From Streptomyces ochraceiscleroticus (GTDB lineage Bacteria; Actinomycetota; Actinomycetes; Streptomycetales; Streptomycetaceae), in contig NZ_JOAX01000007.1 of NCBI RefSeq assembly GCF_000720485.1, positions 1 through 64,000 on the forward strand: a stretch of 64,000 nucleotides of DNA, given 5' to 3'. The notes beneath the pieces were generated by a model. The model was given only the letters and a program-made list of their open reading frames with translations. It was not told where the DNA came from and made no database searches. The position numbers and the translations under genes were made by a program. Positions 17,373-25,900 of the stretch are shown in pieces (position 1 is the first letter of the stretch; each line of letters starts with the position of its first letter).

Positions 17373-17933
17373 CTACCGAGGTGCGATCGCCGTGACCCAG
17401 TCGTCGACGGTGACGACATCCGCCCACTGCGGGAACAGTCGCTCGATGAGGATCCGGTGCACCTCCGGGTCGGTGTCCAGGCAGGCGTCGGAGAGGACGG
17501 TGACGCCGAAGTCCAGGTCGTTCGCCCGGCACAGGGTGGACAGCACGACAGCGCTGGTGGCGATGCCGGTGAGTACGAGGCTGTCGATACCACGTGCCCG
17601 CAACACCACGTCGAGATCGCTGCCCGAGAACGCGCTCGCCCGCCTCTTGGTGACCACCACGTCGCCCGGTCGGGGTGCGACCTCGGGGTGGATCTCGGTG
17701 CCCGGGGCGCCCTCGACGTAGAGGCCGGCCCGTGCGATGGCAGTGAGAGCTTTGTTGCGTGTGCCGACTTCCGGGAAACCGGGCCGTAGCGCGATGACCA
17801 CGTAGATCACGGGAATGTTCGCCGCCCGGGCCCCGTCGATCGCCCTGCGCAGGCGTGGGAGGTATCCGGAGCCGTCATCGGCGATGTCCACGATGGCCTG
17901 TTGGACGTCCATCACGAGAAGGGCGCTGCTCAT
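17373..17933 (-). CDS. isochorismatase-fold (cysteine hydrolase) protein lacking the catalytic Cys
   Basis: A 186-residue alpha/beta protein of the isochorismatase/nicotinamidase family. Asp of the triad is seen in ALLVMDVQQ and Lys in VVVTKRRASAF. The usual GxAT-x-x-CV segment reads TGIATSAVVLSTL, so Val stands where the nucleophilic Cys belongs; a Cys occurs six residues later (TLCRAND) but not in register. Many proteins of this subgroup share the change, so it may be a binding protein or use other chemistry. ATG at 17931-17933 follows GGAGG; the longer frame has no family sequence. It stands alone on the minus strand. Confidence 0.83.
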   Translation of the reverse strand: MSSALLVMDVQQAIVDIADDGSGYLPRLRRAIDGARAANIPVIYVVIALRPGFPEVGTRNKALTAIARAGLYVEGAPGTEIHPEVAPRPGDVVVTKRRASAFSGSDLDVVLRARGIDSLVLTGIATSAVVLSTLCRANDLDFGVTVLSDACLDTDPEVHRILIERLFPQWADVVTVDDWVTAIAPR

Positions 17934-18113
17934 GTCGCCTCCAGGAACGAAGCCGGTTCGGTGGGGAAACGGGCCGGGTTCTGATGCTCGGATCGTACGC
18001 GGCAGCAACGTCCTAAACTTTCACCAGCCCTCGCAAGCTGCCGAAGACTGCGCGCGCCCTCCTACGCCGTTGAGGGACCCGGGGAGCACTGAACCGTAAG
18101 AACAGGGAGAGCA

Positions 18114-19049
18114 TTGACCAGGTGGTCCACCGCGCTGACCGAGGCCGGTATCAACGATCCATCGCTGCGACGGGACTACGAAGCCCAGCGCCGGCTGGTT
18201 CGGCGCTTCAAGCTACAGGAGTTCCTGGCCCTTCGGCTGCTCTTGCCCGCACGTCTCCAGCCGCCCGTCATCGCCGCCGTAGCGTTCATGCACGAAACAG
18301 ACAGGCGCATCGACGTAGGCGAGGTGACTGCCCGGCGGGAAGCACTCCACTCCTGGGGCCGGCAGGTGAAAGAGGCGGTGGAGCACGGCACGTCCGATCA
18401 GCCCACCCTCAGAGCTTTGGCCGACACGGCCGAGCGGCACCCGCAGCTCTCGACGTACGTCCAGAGGTTCCTGGACGGCGCGCGCCTGGAGGCAAGTTGG
18501 ACAGGCTTCGAGGCCGAGAGTGACTTCCAGGCATACGTGGACGCCTACTCGCATCCAGCGTTCATGCTCACCGCGTCGCTGGTCGCGCCGACGGCACAAG
18601 GAAAGCGAGCTGAGGCATTCGAACGCGGCTGCCGTACCCTGATCGAGGCCATGCAACGCGCCGACTTCCTCGCGGACCTGTCCGAGGATGCCTCGCAGGG
18701 CCGGATCGGCATTCCCCGCGCAGAGTTGGCGCACTTCGGGCTCGACGTCGATGACCTCCTGAGCCCATCACCGACGTCTGCGCCCGCGCTGGAGCAGCTC
18801 GTCCAGGCGCAGGCTCGTGCCGTCAGCGCCGGCCTGAGCGCCTGCCGGGACCTGCCCGACCTGGTGGCGGTGGAAAACCGACCCTTCCTGCGGGCCTTCA
18901 TCCGCGTGCAGGAACTGCAACTGGAGGACGTGCGGAGCAGGGGCGGCAAGCTCTTGCACGAGGAGGCGGGCGCATCAAAGCCGGCCGCCCTGAAGATCCT
19001 GCTGCAGCACTGCCTCGCTGCCCGGAAGCAGCAACGTCGCCGTCTGTAG
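18114..19049 (+). CDS. squalene/phytoene synthase-like protein with altered Asp motif
   Basis: A 311-residue all-helical protein resembling trans-isoprenyl head-to-head synthases. The second Asp-rich motif region appears as FLADLSEDASQGRIGIPRAEL, closely like the DLxEDxxxGRxYxP pattern that binds Mg-diphosphate. The first motif, normally DDxxD, reads TDRRID, losing the second Asp. Related proteins of about 300 residues occur in many actinobacteria without carotenoid genes. No prenyl-chain partner is adjacent, so the substrate is unknown and activity is doubtful. The start is a TTG at 18114 preceded by AGGGAGAG; a downstream start would cut the first helix. Confidence 0.75.
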   Translation: MTRWSTALTEAGINDPSLRRDYEAQRRLVRRFKLQEFLALRLLLPARLQPPVIAAVAFMHETDRRIDVGEVTARREALHSWGRQVKEAVEHGTSDQPTLRALADTAERHPQLSTYVQRFLDGARLEASWTGFEAESDFQAYVDAYSHPAFMLTASLVAPTAQGKRAEAFERGCRTLIEAMQRADFLADLSEDASQGRIGIPRAELAHFGLDVDDLLSPSPTSAPALEQLVQAQARAVSAGLSACRDLPDLVAVENRPFLRAFIRVQELQLEDVRSRGGKLLHEEAGASKPAALKILLQHCLAARKQQRRRL

Positions 19050-19059
19050 CCGCACAGCG

Positions 19060-19080
19060 CTCCGGGCTCCGGGCTCCGGG
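19060..19080. repeat. three copies of CTCCGGG
   Basis: A 7-bp unit repeated three times just after the synthase-like gene, in a 222-nt gap where I see no gene or clear hairpin. Likely simple slippage. Confidence 0.6.
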
Positions 19081-19271
19081 CTAGACGAACTGGGACAGCA
19101 GGAGACCTCTCGGCGGCCGAGTGCGCCGCCGCCGTCGGAGTCTCCCGGGGCAGCGCACGTCGGTATCGGGCCTGCCGATACGCCCTTCGCCCGGGGCGAC
19201 CGGCGGCAGGCCCGATGCGCGTTGTGCCATACGGAATGGCCTGCCGCACGCAGCGGTCCCGCAGCGGATGC

Positions 19272-20201
19272 TCAGCCGTGACAGGTGACCTTGACGGGCG
19301 CCGCCGCGTGGTGGGCGCCCTCGCGGTCCGGCCCGTAATCGATGCCGCGGTCCAGCAGCTTCACGGCGATCTTGCCCTGACGGACCTGGAAGGTGCCGCC
19401 CGGTTGCCAACTGCCGCGGTGCCCGGCCTGGTCGACGGTGAACCGGGCGTACTTGGTGTTCACGTCGAAGGCGTCGGTCAGCACCTGATACGTGGTCGGA
19501 CGGCCGTTCACGTCGCGGTCGTTGGGCCCCTGGGGCACGTAGACCGAGACCTGGCAGGACCGGGACTCCGGGCCCGGCGCGAACCACCACACCACGCTGC
19601 TCTTGGCGTCCTTGCCCGGATCGCCGGACATCGGTACGGACGTGAACTGGCCGCTGCAGCCGCCCTCCCGGGTGCTGCCGCCGGTGAGCCCGTACCAGCC
19701 GTTGCCGCCGTCGTTGTAGGCGCCCTGCTGCTCATAGCCGCCGCCGGGCGGGGTCGGGCAGCCGGGGCCCACGAGGCCCGTGTAGGTCACGCGCGGCGGA
19801 CCGGCGGGCTTCTTGGCCTCAGGGGGCGGGGTCTTCTTCGCCGGCGCCTCGGGGGTCGGGGCGGGCGCGCCCGCGTCGCTGGGCTTCGGGGACGCCGGGC
19901 TCGGGGACTTGCTGGGCTTGGCGGCCGGTGCCGGCGAGCCCGTCTTCGTCGGCCGTGGCTGCTTGGCGGCGACGGCCTTTTCCTGGCCGTCGCCGAAGCG
20001 CACCTGGGAGGCGCCGAGGGTGGCCAGCGCCACCACGCCGACACCGACACCGGCCAGCACGGGCAGGCCCAGCACCGTCTTCCACACCCGCCGGCCGGGC
20101 GCCAGGCCGCGCAGTGGTGTGCGCGCTCCCTTGGCAAAGGTCTCCGCGAAACCGGACCCGGACGGGCGGTCCGGGCCGGTGTTCTTGTTCGGCTGTGACA
20201 A
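19272..20201 (-). CDS. membrane-anchored secreted protein with golvesin/Xly-like C-terminal domain
   Basis: A 309-residue protein: a short cytosolic head rich in basic residues, one membrane helix at about 40-62 (VLGLPVLAGVGVGVVALATLG), a Pro/Ala/Lys/Ser-rich stalk (about 75-135), and a Cys-containing exterior domain. The latter has a VYVPQGPND...TYQVLT...FTVDQAGHRGSWQPGGTFQV layout like golvesin C-terminal/Xly carbohydrate-binding domains: Tyr-rich strands, then VDQ...W..GTF. A TTG start at 20199-20201 is chosen since AGGAGG lies 9 nt upstream; the frame upstream belongs to the shadow of the ATPase gene. It follows the AAA+ gene by 86 nt in the T7SS-like operon and may decorate the surface or receive the effector. 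Confidence 0.72.
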   Translation of the reverse strand: MSQPNKNTGPDRPSGSGFAETFAKGARTPLRGLAPGRRVWKTVLGLPVLAGVGVGVVALATLGASQVRFGDGQEKAVAAKQPRPTKTGSPAPAAKPSKSPSPASPKPSDAGAPAPTPEAPAKKTPPPEAKKPAGPPRVTYTGLVGPGCPTPPGGGYEQQGAYNDGGNGWYGLTGGSTREGGCSGQFTSVPMSGDPGKDAKSSVVWWFAPGPESRSCQVSVYVPQGPNDRDVNGRPTTYQVLTDAFDVNTKYARFTVDQAGHRGSWQPGGTFQVRQGKIAVKLLDRGIDYGPDREGAHHAAAPVKVTCHG

Positions 20202-20287
20202 CGGGGGTTTCCTCCTGGGAGTAGTCGGGGGGAGGCGGGTCAGGCCGGGCGGGAGCGGTTGCGCCACGCCCAGCCGGACAGGCCCGT

Positions 20288-22999
20288 CTACGGTACGTCC
20301 AGTTCCGGTACGTCCAGTTCGGACAGCGTCCGCAGGTCCGCCTCGGACGGGGAGTCGTTCTCCGCGACGCGGTACGCCTGCCGTTCGGTCATCGCCTGGA
20401 ACGTCTGCCGGGCCGAGCGTCCGTTGCCGAACCGGCCGTCCCGGGGGACGTGTTCGAAGTAGCCGGTGAGCGTGGCGCGTGCCGCGTCGGTCAGTTCGTA
20501 CTGGTGGGCCGCCGCGTGCTGTTCGACGATGCACACCAGGTCCTCGGTGCCGTAGTCCTCGAACAGCAACGTGCGGTTGAAGCGGGAGGCGAGGCCGGGG
20601 TTGGAGTCGATGAAGTGCTCCATCTCCGCCGGGTAGCCGGCGACGATGACCACGACGGCGTCGCGGTGGTCCTCCATCAGCTTCACGAGAGTGGCGATGG
20701 CCTCCTGCGCGAAGTCGTTGCCGCCCGAGCCGTGTGCGGGTGCCAGGGAGTACGCCTCGTCGATGAACAGCACGCCGCCCATCGCCTCCATGAAGACCCG
20801 CTGGGTCTTCGGTCCGGTGTGGCCGACGTACTCGCCGACCAGCGCGGAGCGGTCGGCCTCCACGAGGTGGCCGCGCTCCAGCAGGCCGACGGCAGCCAGG
20901 ATGCGCCCGTAGAGCCGGGCCACTGTGGTCTTGCCGGTGCCGGGATTGCCCGCAAAGACCAGGTGGCGGCTGAGCGGCGGCGCCGCGAGCCCGGCCGCCT
21001 CCCGGCGCTGCACCATGCGCATCAGCTTCACGAGCGAGGCGACATCCTGCTTGACCCGGTCCAGACCGATCAACTGCTGGAGTTCGCCGAGCAGTTCGTC
21101 GAGGTCCTCCTCGGTGGCCGGGGCTGTGGTCGTGGTGCCCCCGGCCGGGGTTCCGCCGGACGCCGCGGTGGCGGTGGCCGTCACGGGCGCCAGCGGCGCG
21201 GGCCACTGCGCGTCCTTGACCTGCCAGGAGACGCAGTCGCGCACCTCCGGCTCGGCGCCGGTCCCGGTGCTCAGGTCGGCGTCGGCGTCCTGTACACGGA
21301 TCCGGGTCAGTACGGGGGTGGCCGCCTCGCCCAGGTGGACGGCGGGGTAGCCGGGTGCGGTGATCTCGCAGTCCTCGAAGACGCCGGCGCCCTTGGCGTC
21401 CACGATCAGGCCGTTCTTGCCGGAGCGGACGATCCGTGCCCGGCTCACGTGCGGGGCGGCGCCGGCCGCGACCACCACCCCGGACCCGGCCGCGTCGGTG
21501 ATCTCCACATCCCGGGCCCGTACGGTGGCGCCCTCCTGGACCACCAGCCCGGCGGTGCCGGCGCGCAGCGCCCGGGCGCCGGCCAGTTCCGCGTCGCCGG
21601 CGGGGCCGAAACTGAACCCGGCGCGTTCGGCGTCGGTGACCGTGCAGCCGGTCAGGCGGAGCGGGCCGCCGGATGCGGCGACGACACCGTTGCGGCAGCG
21701 GACGACGGACAGTTCGGCGGCTTCGGCGCTCGCCGCGCCGGACAGATCGAGGCCGGACATACCGCAGTCGGTGAGGTGCACCTCGGTCAGCGTGAGCCGG
21801 GCGTCGGCGACCGCGTGCAGCCCGTGTTCGGGGGTGTGCCCGGCACGCAGCCGGGTCAGCGTCACCTCGGCGGCCCCACCGGCGTGTACGGCGCTGAACC
21901 GGCAGTCGGTCACCTCCCCGTCGGTGAGCCGGACGGCGGCGGAGCCGGTGGCCAGCAGGCCGTTGGCCGCCGAGCCGCGTACGGTCGTGCCGCGCGCCTC
22001 CAGCCGGGCCGTACCATGGGCCGTCAGGGCCGCCGACGTGGTCCGTACGATCCGGGTGTCGGCCAGCCGCACCCGGGCCCGCTCCCCCGCCGTGACGCCG
22101 GAGCCGCCGCCGTCGCGCAGGACGCAGCCCGCCAGCACGGCGTCGCCGGACCCGGCGACGTGCAGCGCGTCGGCGCCCGCACCGCTCAGCTCGCAGCCGT
22201 ACAGCAGCAGTCCGCCCCGGGCCTCCGCCGGGACCGCGGTGTCCGCCGCGTCGTACGGGTCGTCGTTCTGCGGTACGGGCGAGGAGTCCAGCACCCGCAC
22301 CGCTTCGCCGCCGCAGTCCCGTACCCGGCAGTCCACGAGCAGGGCCGCCGACCGGTCTTCGAACAGCAGCCCGCTGCGGCCCGCGCCGTCGATCAGACAG
22401 TCGCGCAACACGACGTGCGCGCCGTCGCGGACCCGCACACCCGAGCCGGTGGCACCCCTGATCCGGCTGCCGGTCATCGCCAGCCGGGAGTCGCCGCCCA
22501 CCACGACGCCGGTGCCCTGGGCGCCTTCCAGGACGCAGTCCGTCAGCCGCACCGCACCGGTGGTACGGATCAGCGCCCCGGCCAGTGCCGCGCCCGTCAG
22601 GCGGGCGCCGGTCATGGTGAGCGCGGCGTCACGCAGCACTTCGAGGCGCCCGCGGCCGGTACCGCCGCCGTGCCAGTGCGTGCTGCCGCCGGAGAGCAGG
22701 ACGGCCGGCTGGTCCGCCGCACCGCCCCGTACGGTCACTCCGTCCAGCGTCAGCCGGGCACCGGACAGGACTTCGAGAGCCGGGGTGGTGCCGCCGGGCG
22801 CGGCGAGGGTGACCCCGCCGCCGTCCGCGGCCCGCAGCGTCACGTCCCGTGCGACGCGCAGCGTCTCCTCGTACGTCCCGGGTGACAGCCGCACTTCGTC
22901 GCCCGGGGCGGCGGCCTCCAGGGCCGCGGCCAGCGCGCCGGGGCGGCCGGGGGTCACGTGGTGCACGGTGGCGTCCGGTGCCGCCTGACCGGTGGTCAT
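20288..22999 (-). CDS. beta-helix / AAA+ (EccA, CbxX-type) fusion protein
   Basis: A 903-residue fusion. Residues about 1-590 form a right-handed parallel beta-helix of about 23-residue repeats (VRLSPGTYEETLRV, then many VRLTDxxxxG turns) as in pectate-lyase-like proteins. Residues about 640-895 are an AAA+ ATPase of the CbxX/CfqX/EccA group: GNPGTGKTT near 684, Walker B VLFIDEAY near 741, sensor/arginine-finger region SNPGLASRFNRTLLFEDY. EccA proteins act as cytosolic chaperone ATPases for type VII substrates. The ATG overlaps the stop of the giant gene upstream (ATGA), so the two are translationally coupled; it is the natural candidate to handle that protein. The beta-helix has no signal peptide. 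Confidence 0.87.
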   Translation of the reverse strand: MTTGQAAPDATVHHVTPGRPGALAAALEAAAPGDEVRLSPGTYEETLRVARDVTLRAADGGGVTLAAPGGTTPALEVLSGARLTLDGVTVRGGAADQPAVLLSGGSTHWHGGGTGRGRLEVLRDAALTMTGARLTGAALAGALIRTTGAVRLTDCVLEGAQGTGVVVGGDSRLAMTGSRIRGATGSGVRVRDGAHVVLRDCLIDGAGRSGLLFEDRSAALLVDCRVRDCGGEAVRVLDSSPVPQNDDPYDAADTAVPAEARGGLLLYGCELSGAGADALHVAGSGDAVLAGCVLRDGGGSGVTAGERARVRLADTRIVRTTSAALTAHGTARLEARGTTVRGSAANGLLATGSAAVRLTDGEVTDCRFSAVHAGGAAEVTLTRLRAGHTPEHGLHAVADARLTLTEVHLTDCGMSGLDLSGAASAEAAELSVVRCRNGVVAASGGPLRLTGCTVTDAERAGFSFGPAGDAELAGARALRAGTAGLVVQEGATVRARDVEITDAAGSGVVVAAGAAPHVSRARIVRSGKNGLIVDAKGAGVFEDCEITAPGYPAVHLGEAATPVLTRIRVQDADADLSTGTGAEPEVRDCVSWQVKDAQWPAPLAPVTATATAASGGTPAGGTTTTAPATEEDLDELLGELQQLIGLDRVKQDVASLVKLMRMVQRREAAGLAAPPLSRHLVFAGNPGTGKTTVARLYGRILAAVGLLERGHLVEADRSALVGEYVGHTGPKTQRVFMEAMGGVLFIDEAYSLAPAHGSGGNDFAQEAIATLVKLMEDHRDAVVVIVAGYPAEMEHFIDSNPGLASRFNRTLLFEDYGTEDLVCIVEQHAAAHQYELTDAARATLTGYFEHVPRDGRFGNGRSARQTFQAMTERQAYRVAENDSPSEADLRTLSELDVPELDVP

Positions 23000-25900
23000 T
23001 GGATGCCTCCCATGGGCGTGTCCGGGTCGGCGGGGCCGTCGGCCCGGCCCTTGCCCTTGCGCGGGCGCTTGGGGTGAGTGTCGCCGCCCGGTCCGTCCGC
23101 ACCGCCGTGACCTCGCTTGCCGCCCGCGACCGGGCCCGGTTCGTTGTCGGCCACGGTCCAGTGGCCGCCGTCCGGGTAGCGCACGGTGTCGGGACTGGTC
23201 GTCCAGACGATCTCCACCGGGGGCGGCAGCCGCTTCTTCCCCTGCTTCGTGGGGGCGATGGTGGTCATGGTGCCGTCGGCGAAGGTGATGTGCAGTTCGC
23301 GGCCGAGGGCGTTGGCGTAGTACGTGAGCGCGAGGTCCTCGGCCGTGTTCCTGGCGGGCCGGCTCGTGGAGCCGCCGAGGCCGTCGGGGAGGAAGGTTTC
23401 GCGGCGCAGCCGTCCGGTGGCCAGGGCGATGGACAGTTCCCGGCCGTCGGTCCCGTGCGTGATCGCGTCGTTGACCGCGGCCTCGACCCGGGCCTTGGTG
23501 ACGGTGCCGCGGTACTCCAGCTGGGCCCGCACGCCGCGCAGGATCTCCTCCGGCGAGGGCAGGGCCAGATGGCCGGGTGCGTTGTCGAAAGCGTGCAGGA
23601 CCGAGGTCGGCGGCGGCTGGTGCGCGGTATGCACGATGGCGTAGTCGAGCAGGTCCAGGAACCGCGACGGGGCCTCGTTGTGGGCGTAGCCGTGGGTGAT
23701 GATCCGCAGATCCTCCTGGCGGATGCCGGCCCGTATCGACGGGTCGCTGGGCAGCCCGGCGGAGACGTTGATTCCCAGCGGGTTGGCGCCCGTGCCCAGC
23801 CTGTCGCCCAGCCGCGCGGCGATGTCATGGGGGCGCTCCTGGTCCGGACTCTTGATCGGCCGCAGCGGGTTGTCGCGGTCCGCCGCCTCCGGGGACAGCT
23901 TGAAGCGCTCGTCACGGACGTCCGACAGCTCCAGCCCGCGCTTGGCGTCCTTGCTCTCGACCAGCCGCTCCACATTCCCCAGCCCGGCGTGGTCCTGGAG
24001 CAGCTTCCCGCTCTTGCCGAAGAGCCCGGCCATGATCCGGGAGAGGTCGGTGGGAACGGCCGCCTTCTCGAACTCGGCGACGAAGGCGATACCGCGGTCG
24101 GGCAGCGTGTGGTTTCCCGCGGCGATCTGCCGCTGCGCCTCGCGGTCGGTGATGCCGTCGTCCACCCGCTTGAGCCAGTCGTCCCGGCTCTCGCCCGGCA
24201 GCCGCGGGAAGTCGTCCCTGGTCAGGCGCGGCAGGGTGGTGTCCAGCTCCCAGGCGTTGAAGTTGTTGAGCGCCTGGCTCAGATGGTGGTACTCGGCGCC
24301 GCCGGACCCGAACCGCAGCGGCATCCAGCCGTGGACGCCGGGCATGGTGTCCACCAGCGTCGCGGTGGCGTCCACGAACAGGTTGGGCTCGGGCGCGTAC
24401 GGCAGCAGCGGGTGGCGGCCGGCGATGCCGGTGCGGGCGTCCATGTCCGCGCCGATCCGCCGGTTGAAGGTGTTCCGGTTCTCCGGTGTGACCCGCAGTT
24501 CGCCGGGCTGCAGTGGGGTGGCCCTGGCCTTGCCCTTGCCCTTCGCCTCGGCGTCGGCCAGGTGCTCGTCGGTCTTGACCAGGAGCGGGTCGGGCGCGCC
24601 GCCGCCCGGCGGCTCGGGCACCCGGTAGCCGCCGGTCATCATCAGCGGGCGCAGCGGCTCGGCCGACGACGGCTCCCCCGCCCGCTCGACGCCACGCATC
24701 TCGAACTTCTTCTCGAAGTAGTCGAAGATGTGCCGACCACTGGGCACCGTGTGCTCGAAGGTGTCGAAGTCCATGAAGGCGAAGTACGGATGGGAACGCC
24801 CGGCGCCGTCGGCGCCGCCGGCCATCATCGCGTGCACCATCGACCGGCTGGCCGGGCTGGTCATGACGGTGTTGCGGACGGTGCCGAACGGGAACGAGCC
24901 GCCGCGCCAGCCGACACCGACGACGGCGACCGGGAAGTCGGCCTGCGTGCCGTCCAGCGCGCTCCGTACCGCGGCGTTGATGCGCTCCATCTCGCCCGCC
25001 GGGCCGTTGACGCCGATGACCACGCCGAACCGCCCCCGGTAGCTGTCCGGGAGGTTGGCGGTGGCCGAGCGCAGAAAGGCGTCGAGCTGTCCGCCGCCGA
25101 TCTCGTCGTACTTGACGACGGCGTTGACGACGTAGGAGATCGGGCGCCGTTCGCGCAGGCTGTCGCGCAGGTTGGTCAGGTAGTCCCCGCCGGAGAGCGG
25201 CCGCTGTCCGGTTCCGTGCAGGTCCCGGAACGCGGTGTTCACGCGGAGGTCACCCGGCGTGGTGCCGGGGCTGAGGGCGTTGTCCCACCGCAGCGCGGGC
25301 ATCGGGTGGTTGCCGCCGCCTCCGGCGGAGGAGCCCGCCGGTGCGCCGGCCATCTCGACGTCGTGCGACGCGGGGCGCGGGGACGGCGCACCGCCGAGCG
25401 GCCCGACGTACTCTCCGCGCTGCAAGCGCTCGGCAGCGATCGCGGTGTTGGCCTCGTCGATCTGCTGCTGTACGGCGTGCGGGTCCATGCCCAGCTCGTC
25501 GAGCCGGGACTCGGCCCTGGCCATCTCGGACTGCCGCACGCCGAGGTCGTCCAGCGCCTCCAGAGCCGCGGCGGACGGCTTGGACGGGCCGGGCTGCCCC
25601 GCCGTGGGTACGAGCCGGTCCACCTTCTCCTGAGCCCGCCCCAGGTCGGACGACGCCCGCTGGTACTGCGCCCACGCATCGAGCCGCACCTCGGCCTCCG
25701 GCCCGCTCGTACCGCCGGTGACGATGTCGTTCCGGGCCTGGTCGCGGGCGCCCCGCCCGGTCCCGGGCTCGAAGCCGAGCCGCCCGGGCGGAGGCGTCGG
25801 GGTGGCGGGGCCGGACGGAGCGGGCACCTCGTCGCCCACATTCCAGTGCCCCGAGTGCGGGCCGCCGTGGTCCGGGACCCAGGTGAGGTACAACGGCGGG

